6,938 nt of DNA from Bdellovibrio sp. (lineage in GTDB: Bacteria > Bdellovibrionota > Bdellovibrionia > Bdellovibrionales > UBA1609): contig RFKI01000235.1 in the NCBI GenBank assembly GCA_003694355.1, positions 1-6,938 on the forward strand. The letters are read 5' to 3'. Below are positions 1 to 6,115 of this stretch, in pieces; position 1 is the first letter of the stretch, and the number at the start of each line of letters is the position of its first letter. Below the pieces are notes generated by a model. The model saw nothing but the letters and a program-made list of their open reading frames with translations. It was not told the origin of the DNA and did no database searches. The position numbers and the translations under genes are program-made.

Positions 1-18
1 AATAAAAACGAGCTCTAA
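1..18 (+). CDS. Possible 3' end of an upstream gene (partial)
   Basis: The first frame reads Asn-Lys-Asn-Glu-Leu and then TAA at 16-18, four bases before the ATG of the next gene. This spacing would suit an operon neighbour. In many Gram-negatives the gene before lptC is kdsC or kdsD (Kdo synthesis), but five residues cannot identify a product, and the frame could be chance. Confidence 0.25.
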   Translation, partial: NKNEL

Positions 19-21
19 TAC

Positions 22-993
22 ATGAAAACCATATCTCCTTGGTTATTTGCCATTCTTTTTGCTTTTCTAACTATAGAAATTGTTTTGTTGTACCCTCGGA
101 AAGTGAACTTCGAAGACAGTCCATTTAGAGAGAAGGTCCAAGAGGAAAAAGATGTTCAGCAAGCAATGAAGGGGGTTCATCTTGTTGAAGCCAATAAAAA
201 GGAGAAGGAATGGGAATTGTGGGCTGAAGAAGCTCTTTCATTACGTTCCAAGCAGTCATGGGAGTTAAAAGGAGTAAAGGTGCGATTTTTTAGCCCCAAA
301 GGGGTTGAGTTTTTGGTTCGGGGACAAAGAGGGACTGTTGAGTTGCGGACTAAGAATATGCGTATTAAGGGGGATGTGACCGTTCAGTCGTCAAATGGGT
401 ATGTTTTTTATACAGAAGAGGTCGAATATATTTCTTCCTATCGGCTTTTAAAAAGTTTATCTCCCGTGCAGTTAAAAGATCATTTAGGGAAAAGGCGTAT
501 GTTTTTAAGGGGACAGCAAATGAGAACGGGGCTTAAGGAGGCGATCACTGAAATAGAAGGAGATATTTATGCTTCAAGACTGGTGGAGGGTAAAGGAGAA
601 GTTAAGGTTAAAAGTGATCGTGTTATTTTGAGAGGGAATTCCAGAGAAATCCAGTTTTTGGACAACGTGGTTGTTGATTATACGAATATGAGAATCAGTG
701 GGGCTAGTGTAAAATTTATTTTTAGTAAAAAAGGAGAACTAAAAACTTTATTGATTTCAGGAGGTGTTCGTTTAACCGATAAGGAGAAGTGGGCGGTAGC
801 TCAGAAACTCAGTTTTACCTTTAGTAAAGATCGGCTTATACTGAGTGGAAACCCCAAGTTAATTCAAGGGGAAGATGAATTAATTGGTGATACCATTATT
901 TTTAATCGAAATGGGGAGCAAGTGGAAGTGCTCAAAGCAAAGGCTCGAGTAGGAAAAGAAAAATTAAAGGCCCAAGAGGAGGGGGGGCGTTGA
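22..993 (+). CDS. LptC-LptA fusion, LPS transport bridge protein
   Basis: This 323-residue protein probably carries LPS across the periplasm. Residues 7-24 form one hydrophobic anchor with no cleavage site, as in LptC. Residues about 45-185 resemble LptC, starting with [21 protein letters not shown] (residues 51-71) and continuing as short beta-rich repeats. Residues about 186-315 resemble LptA/OstA: V-K-S-D-R-V near 196, 'LDNVVVDY' near 213, then the typical LptA ending '[19 protein letters not shown]'. Separate LptC and LptA are each roughly 185-190 residues, so 323 fits two fused domains better than one. A fused LptA would need no signal peptide of its own, and none is seen. The ATG at 22 puts the anchor at the very N-terminus; there is only a weak GAG-type ribosome site. 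The gene overlaps lptB by four bases. It could instead be a long LptC with an OstA-like tail; the domain split is by eye. Confidence 0.8.
   Translation: MKTISPWLFAILFAFLTIEIVLLYPRKVNFEDSPFREKVQEEKDVQQAMKGVHLVEANKKEKEWELWAEEALSLRSKQSWELKGVKVRFFSPKGVEFLVRGQRGTVELRTKNMRIKGDVTVQSSNGYVFYTEEVEYISSYRLLKSLSPVQLKDHLGKRRMFLRGQQMRTGLKEAITEIEGDIYASRLVEGKGEVKVKSDRVILRGNSREIQFLDNVVVDYTNMRISGASVKFIFSKKGELKTLLISGGVRLTDKEKWAVAQKLSFTFSKDRLILSGNPKLIQGEDELIGDTIIFNRNGEQVEVLKAKARVGKEKLKAQEEGGR
977..987 (+). promoter_or_regulatory. Strong ribosome binding site of lptB, merged with a G7 tract
   Basis: AGGAGG at 977-982 lies seven bases before the TTG at 990 and decides that start. It runs into a run of seven G (981-987) that also encodes the last glycines of the upstream protein. 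The strong site probably compensates for the non-ATG start and couples translation of the two genes. Confidence 0.75.
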
Positions 994-1715
994 ACATTTT
1001 AAGCGCAAAGAATCTTAGTAAAACTTACAAAGGAAGACAGGTCGTTAAATCCGTTTCTTTTCAAGTTCAAAGTGGTCAAGTGGTTGGTCTTTTAGGTCCT
1101 AATGGAGCAGGGAAGACAACGAGTTTTTATATGGTTGTTGGTCTTGTTCAACCTGATTCGGGGAACATTTTATTAAACGATCAGGATCTTAGTCAGGTTC
1201 CCATGTTTCAAAGGGCGCGAAAGGGAGTGAGTTATTTGCCTCAGGAGCCAAGTGTTTTTAGACGGCTAACAGTGAAGGAGAATATTTTGGTGGCATTAGA
1301 GGTGAAAGAAGTGCCTATTGGGGAACGGAATGAACGTTTGGAGGCACTTTTAAGTGAGTTTAATATCCAGCATATAAGGGATAGTTTTGGATATGCTCTC
1401 TCTGGAGGAGAGAGACGGCGTGTGGAAATTGCTCGAGCTTTGGCGGGAACTCCTTCATTTATTTTGTTAGATGAACCTTTTGCGGGAATTGATCCTATTG
1501 CTGTGGGGGACATTCAAGAAATTATACGAAAACTTAAGGACCAAGGTATTGGTATACTGATTACAGATCACAATGTTAGGGAAACTCTGGGGATTTGTGA
1601 TTATGCTTTTATTTTAAAAGATGGTAAAATAGAGGTGGAAGGATCTCCAGAGGAAATTGCCTTATCAGAGAAAGCCAGGCGGTTTTATCTCGGAGAAAAT
1701 TTTAAGTTGACATAA
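990..1715 (+). CDS. lptB: LPS export ABC transporter ATP-binding protein LptB
   Basis: LptB is the cytoplasmic ATPase that drives LPS extraction from the inner membrane by LptB2FGC. At 241 residues it has the family's usual length. All ABC elements are present: Walker [10 protein letters not shown] (36-44), Q-loop Gln85, the following F90-R91 pair known in E. coli LptB to contact the LptF/LptG coupling helices, signature LSGGE (137-141), Walker B ending in D161-E162, the D-loop and switch His194. The opening '[17 protein letters not shown]' matches LptB N-termini and supports the TTG start, which overlaps the previous stop as TTGA and has a strong AGGAGG site. Its membrane partners LptF and LptG are not in the window. 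No key residue is missing, so the protein should be active. Confidence 0.96.
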   Translation: MNILSAKNLSKTYKGRQVVKSVSFQVQSGQVVGLLGPNGAGKTTSFYMVVGLVQPDSGNILLNDQDLSQVPMFQRARKGVSYLPQEPSVFRRLTVKENILVALEVKEVPIGERNERLEALLSEFNIQHIRDSFGYALSGGERRRVEIARALAGTPSFILLDEPFAGIDPIAVGDIQEIIRKLKDQGIGILITDHNVRETLGICDYAFILKDGKIEVEGSPEEIALSEKARRFYLGENFKLT

Positions 1716-1728
1716 GGGTTTTATTGTT

Positions 1729-3207
1729 ATGGCTATGAATATGAAAATGTCTATGAAACTATCGCAGCAGTTGAGGATGACTCCTCAGTTGCAACAAGCG
1801 ATTAAGCTTCTTCAACTTTCTCGTATGGAGCTGGAAAATGAAGTTCGCAAGGAGTTGGAAGAGAATCCCGTTTTGGAAGAAGTTTTGGAAACAGAAGACG
1901 ATGATCCCGCAAAACAAAGTGCACAAACAGCTGAAGAAATTGTAAATCCAGATATTGATAAAAATATCAATGACCAAGACCCCACGAAACAGGATGAGTT
2001 TGAGTGGGAGAGCTATCTGGACAGTCAGTATCGTCCTCCTCAAGAAGGGGGTGGAGCTTCTGATGAAATCATGAATTATGAAAATATTATTTCATCGAAG
2101 AAAACCCTAAATGATCACTTGATGTGGCAGATGAGTTTGTCTGGTTTTAACGAAGAAGAAACAAAGTTGGTAACCATACTTATCAATTATATCAATGATG
2201 ATGGGTACATACGTGTTCCTTTAGAGCAAATTGCAAAAGACGAAGGGGTTTCGGTCCAAGATCTTGAAGAGATGCTTCCTTTTGTTCAAGAGTTCGACCC
2301 TCCAGGAGTTGGAGCGAGGAACCTAAAAGAATGCTTGCTTTTACAGGCTAAGCACTTGCAGGAAGACACTCATGATCTTGTTACATTAATAGAGGAACAT
2401 TTATCAGATCTCGAAAAGAAGAATTACCCTGCTATTGCTAAGGCCATGGGCAAAGACATTGAGGAAGTTATTGAAATGTCTAAGATTATTTTGAGCATGG
2501 ATCCTAAGCCAGGTCGTCAATATAGCTCCAATGAAACCATTTTTATTGTGCCTGATGTTTATGTGTATAAAGTGGCTGGGGAATATGTCGTTTCTCTAAA
2601 TGAAGAGGGACTGCCTCGATTAAGGATATCCAATTTATACAGAAACCTTTTGCATCAGGAAAAGGGAAATAGAAAAGAAAGCAAGAAAAAAGGCAACAAA
2701 TCAAAAGATGAACAAGCTCAGGAATATGTTCATGAAAAATTACGTTCAGCTATGTGGCTCATTAAATCCATTCATCAAAGGCAGAGAACTATTTATAAAG
2801 TCACTGAGAGCATTGTAAAGCATCAAAGAGATTTTTTTGAAAAAGGACCAGGACATATAAAACCAATGATTTTAAAAGATATTGCCAATGATATCGGGAT
2901 GCATGAGTCCACTGTGAGTCGGGTTACGAACAACAAATATGTACACACACCTCAAGGTATTTTTGAACTGAAGTACTTTTTTAATTCAGGGATTAGCAAA
3001 TCAAATGGGGACTCTGTTGCCAGTGAGTCAGTTAAGATGAAAATTAAAGAATTGATAGAAAATGAAGACCCTAAACGTCCTCTTTCGGATCAGAAAATTG
3101 TAGAGTTATTGAGGAAAGAGGGGATTAAAATTGCCCGAAGAACAGTGGCAAAGTACCGTGATGTTTTAAAAATTTTGCCATCTTCTAAGCGTAAAAAATA
3201 CTTTTAA
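1729..3207 (+). CDS. rpoN: RNA polymerase sigma-54 factor RpoN
   Basis: Sigma-54 directs RNA polymerase to -24/-12 promoters and needs an AAA+ activator to open them. This 492-residue protein has the full layout. Region I (about 9-51) is glutamine- and leucine-rich (MTPQLQQAIKLLQLSR) and is the activator-responsive part. Region II (about 52-115) is acidic and variable. The core-binding region contains FDPPGVGAR (189-197) and 'MDPKPGRQYSS'. The helix-turn-helix lies at about 382-402 (IANDIGMHESTVSRVTNNK), and the RpoN box ARRTVAKYR at 469-477. A lysine-rich insert at about 311-327 sits before the conserved 'KLRSAMWLIKSI' segment. The ATG at 1729 has AAGGG ten bases upstream, overlapping the lptB stop; ATG 1735 and later Met codons are alternatives that would lose only a few residues. 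It lies 13 bases after lptB, so it is probably co-transcribed with it. No -24/-12 site was seen upstream. Confidence 0.97.
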   Translation: MAMNMKMSMKLSQQLRMTPQLQQAIKLLQLSRMELENEVRKELEENPVLEEVLETEDDDPAKQSAQTAEEIVNPDIDKNINDQDPTKQDEFEWESYLDSQYRPPQEGGGASDEIMNYENIISSKKTLNDHLMWQMSLSGFNEEETKLVTILINYINDDGYIRVPLEQIAKDEGVSVQDLEEMLPFVQEFDPPGVGARNLKECLLLQAKHLQEDTHDLVTLIEEHLSDLEKKNYPAIAKAMGKDIEEVIEMSKIILSMDPKPGRQYSSNETIFIVPDVYVYKVAGEYVVSLNEEGLPRLRISNLYRNLLHQEKGNRKESKKKGNKSKDEQAQEYVHEKLRSAMWLIKSIHQRQRTIYKVTESIVKHQRDFFEKGPGHIKPMILKDIANDIGMHESTVSRVTNNKYVHTPQGIFELKYFFNSGISKSNGDSVASESVKMKIKELIENEDPKRPLSDQKIVELLRKEGIKIARRTVAKYRDVLKILPSSKRKKYF

Positions 3208-3264
3208 CATTCGACTATAGTTGTTAACTTTGTTATTGTCCGAAATTATATAACTATGGAAGAA

Positions 3265-3309
3265 GACAAAACTTCATGAGGACCTTCTATTTTGTCACTT
3301 TTGTTTTTT
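3265..3309 (+). terminator. Candidate weak terminator after rpoN
   Basis: GACAAAA (3265-3271) and TTTTGTC (3290-3296) form a seven-pair stem around an 18-base loop, and a T-rich run follows at 3299-3309. The stem is AT-rich and the loop long, so intrinsic termination would be weak. Its place about 60 bases after the rpoN stop fits the end of the lpt-rpoN operon. Confidence 0.35.
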
Positions 3310-3318
3310 AGAGTCTTT

Positions 3319-3346
3319 AAGATCAAAAAACATTCAAGCTGATCTT
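3319..3346. repeat. Inverted repeat AAGATCA / TGATCTT
   Basis: A perfect seven-base inverted repeat (3319-3325 and 3340-3346) is separated by 14 bases. It could be a hairpin in a transcript or a two-fold protein site. No T run follows, so it is not a standard terminator. An AT-rich repeat of this size can arise by chance. Confidence 0.25.
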
Positions 3347-3445
3347 GCTGATGAGATGTAAAACACTGCAAAAACATCATTGGTTTGTAGAAGTAAAGTC
3401 GATTATGGTTTCATGAATAGTTAATGATTCTATGAGTGAGGCAAC

Positions 3446-3721
3446 ATGCGGGGCTTGGATTTGATTTGGCTGAGTGTAAGAGTAGGGCTTTGGGCAACCC
3501 TGTATTTATATAAGAGAAGTATTCCCTCTCCAAGGGAGAAATTATTTTTTAAAATTCTTACACAAAAAGCCTAATTAATAGGATTTATAAGTGATTTCTA
3601 TTGATTTGTTAGACTTAAAGACTTAAGTACAGGGGCAATAGGTGGAGCAAGTTATAAGTTATTTGATCTTGTTCCCCTTGTGGGGGTTTTGGGTGTGGCT
3701 CCTGCAAGAAACCTTAATTAA
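3446..3721 (+). pseudogene. Possible degraded membrane-protein gene, or a 42-residue small ORF
   Basis: One frame reads as 42 residues from ATG 3446 (MRGLDLIWLSVRVGLWATLY, then a basic segment ending KILTQKA, TAA at 3572-3574). A GAGG lies just upstream at 3438-3441. The same frame goes on for nine codons to TGA (3602-3604), then 38 open codons ending 'KLFDLVPLVGVLGVAPARN' and TAA at 3719-3721. So about 90 codons hold only two internal stops, and the translation looks like a hydrophobic protein. The frame is also that of the next gene, from which only the 3719-3721 stop separates it. It may be the remains of a small membrane protein. It may also be chance: upstream of 3446 the frame is full of stops, and I recognise no family. 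The 42-residue piece (3446-3574) could be a real small gene on its own. Confidence 0.2.
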
Positions 3722-3725
3722 AAGG
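3720..3725 (+). promoter_or_regulatory. Ribosome binding site deciding a TTG start
   Basis: AAAAGG lies eight bases before the TTG at 3734. The frame is closed by TAA at 3719-3721, and the only other early start-like codon is CTG at 3740, so this site supports the TTG start. Confidence 0.55.
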
Positions 3726-3733
3726 TTAGACCT

Positions 3734-5416
3734 TTGGGCCTGACGACTTTAAAACGAAGTGATTTTTCTTTTAGCCAAAAACTTCTTGAGTTTATAGTTG
3801 CCTTTTGTCTCCTTCTGAATTTTTCGTTGCATGCAGCTCCTCGGCCCACCGATGTATTAACTCATTTTTCTCCAGAGGAGGAAAGTGCTGGGCTCCTCCC
3901 TTCTTCAGAAGACACGGTTAATGACCTCTTTGCTCTTTTTCAATTGGGCAGGGAATATCTTAAAGAACAAGTGCAATTGCTTAGCGAAGAAGAGTTGTTG
4001 GAGCATCTTCGACAAGACAAGCTTGTTTATAGGCATCCAGAGCTTGGTGAGGTTGAGTTCACTGATATAGATGGCGTGCCTGTGGCGCGGATTATTTACC
4101 GTCCAACGGGAGTGGTTTATTTATTTGTGGATGCTAATCTTGTAGACAAGCGTTCGAAACATTTATCCAAGTACATGGCTCGACAGCATCACTTGGCGGG
4201 CATGTCCAGAGAGGATGGAAAGTCGGGACGGGATGTGGTTCTTGTTATGTTAAAGGGAGATGAAATTTTTGAAGCAGAAAGCTTACACAAGCCGTCCTTT
4301 CTTTCTAAAGATTGGTGGACTACTTATGCTCAGGCTCATTATAAAAGGCCAACTTTTGATAATTTCCTGTTTGGGGCTTTTTGCGGCCTGGTTCAAGCAG
4401 GATCAGGATTTGCTGTGAACTGCATTGCCAGTTATTTGGACTCCTCTATTCCTCTTTCTTATAACGTCTCCATGTTGAACTTTGCCTTTGGGACTTTCTT
4501 AGGAACCTATGCAAAAACTTATGCTTCATGGGTTTACTCCGGAAAAAGTAAAGTAAAGTCCATCTTTAAATCCAGTGTGGTGAGTGCTCTTTATGCTTAC
4601 ACTCTTGTGGGACTGCAAGGGGGGTGGGCCTCTGTGTTTCCTATTGGGCGAGGGGAAAATGTGGTTTCTACAGCGACCATGTTACCTCCTGAAGCTGTTG
4701 GCCATGAGACTTGGCTTGAGAATAATACCAAAATCTTTTTGAATATTGCGTTAAACAATTATGGTAAGGTGGAGTGGGCACAGCCCTTTAAAATTTTAAA
4801 TATTGAAAAAAAAGATACAGGGGTTCGAGAATTTAAACTTCCCGTAATTAAGTTCAATATACAGCCTAGAGAATGGCGGGTTCCTTTTACGAAAAAAACT
4901 TTCAAAATAAAAGGGGGAAGATTTCAATTCCCTAAGAAGGACACTATGAAAGTGAAGCAGAGAGATATTAATTTTCAAATCAAAGCTTATTTACCTGTTC
5001 AAGCTTTTCGAACTCTGGATCTTTTATCCATTGGGGTGAATTCTACAATGGGAGTTGGTTTTTTATTTTTAGGCACACACTTTGATATCAAATACAGCAC
5101 GATGGCGTTTATTACCTCTTCGATGATGGTTCATTTTGCAGTTAGATACTGGGCCAACAAAAAACATAAGGCCGCTGCAGAGAAGTTGGGGTTAAATAAA
5201 CCTTTAAAAGAAAAGCCATTAAAGTTTTTTAGAGGCTTGAAGAATCTTTTTAAAAAAGTTGTAAGCCAAAATAAAGAACAGTACCAAGGGATGGTAAGAC
5301 GTCATCATATTCGTAAACAGACGAAGGGAGTTGTGAGAGAAATCAACTCATTGTCTGGAATGCACTTTGAATCAGCTTGTGAATCTTTGTTGAGAGTGTC
5401 ATCTGCTAAAAAATAA
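3734..5416 (+). CDS. Unrecognised exported multi-pass membrane protein
   Basis: I do not recognise this 560-residue protein. Residues 1-35 look like a signal peptide: basic Lys7, Arg8 and Lys16, a hydrophobic core at 20-32 (FIVAFCLLLNFSL), and likely cleavage around Ala34/Ala35. Residues about 36-205 are a soluble, acidic-to-mixed domain with 'FTDIDGVPVARIIYRPTGVVYLF'. Hydrophobic segments follow at about 210-236, 245-268 and 278-304. Residues about 305-425 are a second soluble part rich in Lys and beta-like strands. Two more hydrophobic segments lie at about 427-449 and 457-473, and the tail to 560 is strongly basic. The start is TTG with AAAAGG upstream. An inner-membrane protein with a periplasmic N-terminal domain is the simplest reading. 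If the signal peptide is not cleaved, it adds one more anchor. No catalytic motif stands out. It is flanked by gaps of 526 and about 700 bases, so it is probably transcribed alone. Coding style resembles its neighbours, with no clear sign of transfer. Confidence 0.85.
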   Translation: MGLTTLKRSDFSFSQKLLEFIVAFCLLLNFSLHAAPRPTDVLTHFSPEEESAGLLPSSEDTVNDLFALFQLGREYLKEQVQLLSEEELLEHLRQDKLVYRHPELGEVEFTDIDGVPVARIIYRPTGVVYLFVDANLVDKRSKHLSKYMARQHHLAGMSREDGKSGRDVVLVMLKGDEIFEAESLHKPSFLSKDWWTTYAQAHYKRPTFDNFLFGAFCGLVQAGSGFAVNCIASYLDSSIPLSYNVSMLNFAFGTFLGTYAKTYASWVYSGKSKVKSIFKSSVVSALYAYTLVGLQGGWASVFPIGRGENVVSTATMLPPEAVGHETWLENNTKIFLNIALNNYGKVEWAQPFKILNIEKKDTGVREFKLPVIKFNIQPREWRVPFTKKTFKIKGGRFQFPKKDTMKVKQRDINFQIKAYLPVQAFRTLDLLSIGVNSTMGVGFLFLGTHFDIKYSTMAFITSSMMVHFAVRYWANKKHKAAAEKLGLNKPLKEKPLKFFRGLKNLFKKVVSQNKEQYQGMVRRHHIRKQTKGVVREINSLSGMHFESACESLLRVSSAKK

Positions 5417-5461
5417 GATGTGTGAAGATGGCGTTCTTTTCTTGTTTATTGCCTGTGCTTT

Positions 5462-5490
5462 TTGACGAGACTGCATTTTTTATCTATAGA
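5462..5490 (+). promoter_or_regulatory. Candidate sigma-70 promoter, possibly distal rrn promoter
   Basis: TTGACG (5462-5467) and TATAGA (5485-5490) are exactly 17 bases apart, matching the consensus at five and four positions. Start would be near 5496-5498, about 620 bases before 16S. Many rRNA operons have more than one promoter, so it may be a distal one, or it may make an unrelated short transcript. Confidence 0.4.
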
Positions 5491-5492
5491 CT

Positions 5493-5527
5493 GCTGAATT
5501 GTAGATCTTTTGACAGGGAAATTCAGC
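5493..5527. repeat. Inverted repeat GCTGAATT / AATTCAGC at a predicted start site
   Basis: A perfect eight-base inverted repeat (5493-5500 and 5520-5527) with 19 bases between. It begins at the predicted start of the 5462-5490 promoter, so it could be a 5' hairpin or a repressor site. GCTGAAT occurs again at 5581-5587. Confidence 0.4.
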
Positions 5528-5680
5528 GAATAGGTTTCCTACGAGTTAAAGGGTCATTGTGTTTGGGTTAGGAGTATGCGGCTGAATATCATCAATCAGG
5601 GCGTCTTGTCCTTTCGGTTCTTTTATAAATTTGGACTTTAATTCTAGAATGTGTAGGGGTTATTGAAAAAAGATAACAGA

Positions 5681-5700
5681 ACAAAGAGGCTCTTCTTTGT
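5681..5700 (+). other. Hairpin ACAAAGA / TCTTTGT
   Basis: A perfect seven-pair stem (5681-5687 and 5694-5700) closes a six-base loop GGCTCT. The bases after it are not T-rich, so it is not a clear terminator. Role unknown. Confidence 0.35.
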
Positions 5701-5856
5701 GTTGCTTTAACATGGCCGTCGAAGGCTTTTTTGATGTTTTTATAGAGCCCCTCTGATGCATCACGCAAAAGAAGAAGAAAAATCTATGAGCTATTGGAAA
5801 AAAGACGCATGTGGCGGGGGAAATATCATTAGAAAGAGTATCTTGGGCCCCCATTT

Positions 5857-5877
5857 AAAAGTCCCCAAAAAGTCTCC
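5857..5877. repeat. Two near-identical 10-base direct repeats before the rrn promoter
   Basis: AAAAGTCCCC (5857-5866) and AAAAGTCTCC (5868-5877) differ at one base and start 11 bases apart, about one helical turn. They end 20 bases before the -35 box, where activator sites or further UP-element contacts could lie. Confidence 0.45.
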
Positions 5878-5879
5878 AT

Positions 5880-5926
5880 AAAAAACTAAAAAAAGGGTTG
5901 ACCAACATTAAGGAATCATTTAAAAA
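5880..5926 (+). promoter_or_regulatory. Probable main rRNA promoter with A-rich UP-like element
   Basis: TTGACC (5898-5903) is followed after 17 bases by TAAAAA (5921-5926). The -35 matches five of six consensus bases and the -10 four of six. An almost pure A run at 5880-5894 lies just upstream, as expected for an UP element that binds the polymerase alpha subunit. Transcription would start near 5932-5934, about 185 bases before 16S, in a short GC-rich patch (GGGCC) that may suit growth-rate control. The boxA-like site follows directly. Confidence 0.6.
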
Positions 5927-5947
5927 CAAGGGCCTTTGGAAGATCTC

Positions 5948-5959
5948 GCTCTTTGAAAA
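5948..5959 (+). promoter_or_regulatory. boxA-like rRNA antitermination element
   Basis: GCTCTTTGAAAA closely resembles the E. coli rrn boxA core (GCTCTTTAACA), where NusB-NusE bind nascent RNA to prevent Rho-dependent termination. It lies just after the predicted start and about 155 bases before 16S, the expected place in an rrn leader. Confidence 0.75.
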
Positions 5960-5970
5960 CTGAATAGCTA

Positions 5971-5990
5971 ATCCAAATGAGAATTTGGGT
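5971..5990 (+). other. rRNA leader hairpin with GAGA tetraloop
   Basis: ATCCAAAT (5971-5978) pairs with ATTTGGGT (5983-5990), with one T-G wobble, around a GAGA loop of the stable GNRA class. It follows boxA and is probably part of the folded pre-16S leader. Confidence 0.55.
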
Positions 5991-5994
5991 CCTC

Positions 5995-6013
5995 CCATAA
6001 GTGTCTTTTATGG
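5995..6013 (+). other. rRNA leader hairpin CCATAA / TTATGG
   Basis: A six-pair stem (5995-6000 and 6008-6013) with a seven-base loop, directly after the previous hairpin. Likely leader structure; its role in processing is inferred only from position. Confidence 0.4.
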
Positions 6014-6042
6014 CATTTGTGGAAGGTCAATAATTGAGTTCA

Positions 6043-6071
6043 CTCGAAGATAAGTACTCCTTATCTTTGAG
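6043..6071 (+). other. Strong 12-pair rRNA leader hairpin
   Basis: CTCGAAGATAAG (6043-6054) pairs with CTTATCTTTGAG (6060-6071), with one G-T wobble and a five-base loop TACTC. It is the best hairpin in the window, 45 bases before 16S, and may guide pre-16S folding or cleavage. The usual RNase III stem needs a partner after 16S, which lies outside the window. Confidence 0.65.
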
Positions 6072-6073
6072 CC

Positions 6074-6088
6074 CAAATCAATGATTTG
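6074..6088. repeat. Near-palindrome CAAATCA-A-TGATTTG
   Basis: Seven bases on each side (6074-6080 and 6082-6088) are reverse complements around one A. In RNA it would form a short hairpin with a five-base loop, next to the 6043-6071 hairpin. It probably belongs to the same leader structure. Confidence 0.35.
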
Positions 6089-6115
6089 TTGAACCAGATT
6101 TAAACTTTTAAGTTT

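Larger units (their letters stand above)
3208..3733 (+). other. 526-base gap between rpoN and the membrane-protein gene
   Basis: No intact gene of convincing length is seen on either strand. The gap holds a weak terminator-like hairpin (3265-3309), an inverted repeat (3319-3346), a degraded-looking coding stretch (3446-3721) and a ribosome site for the next gene (3720-3725). hpf, the usual neighbour after rpoN in many Gram-negatives, is not here. No promoter with good -35 and -10 boxes was found, so how the next gene is transcribed is unclear. Confidence 0.6.
5417..5880 (+). other. Gene-poor stretch upstream of the rRNA promoter
   Basis: No convincing gene. It contains a promoter-like pair at 5462-5490, an inverted repeat at 5493-5527, a hairpin at 5681-5700 and two 10-base direct repeats at 5857-5877. 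A weak five-pair hairpin (5598-5612) is followed by a modest T run. No strong terminator for the preceding gene was found, and I see no tRNA. An untranslated leader or a small RNA is possible but not shown. Confidence 0.5.

Noticed and set aside
1241..1513. 90-codon reading frame on the - strand inside lptB
   Set aside because: It lies entirely opposite a clear ABC ATPase gene with all motifs, has no ribosome site of note and looks like no family.
1759..2043. 94-codon reading frame on the - strand inside rpoN
   Set aside because: It is opposite the conserved region I and acidic region II of RpoN; the hydrophobic translation comes from complementing Glu/Lys-rich codons.
3885..4070. 61-codon + strand frame inside the membrane-protein gene
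   Set aside because: Fully nested in a long, protein-like frame with no independent start signal.
4796..4978. 60-codon - strand frame inside the membrane-protein gene
   Set aside because: Opposite the coding frame; Phe-rich translation is the complement of Lys-rich codons.
5510..5515. Perfect TTGACA -35 box
   Set aside because: No acceptable -10 box lies 15-19 bases downstream.
5428..5571. 47-codon + strand frame starting 11 bases after the membrane-protein stop
   Set aside because: No good ribosome site, no recognisable motif, and it runs across the promoter-like pair and the inverted repeat. A chance frame of this length is likely, though a small gene cannot be fully excluded.
5598..5612. 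Weak hairpin AGGGC/GTCCT followed by a partly T-rich stretch, considered as terminator
   Set aside because: Only five pairs including a wobble, and the T run is interrupted and late.
5660..5854. 64-codon - strand frame upstream of the rRNA promoter
   Set aside because: Low-complexity Phe run from an A/G-rich tract, no ribosome site of note and no family resemblance.
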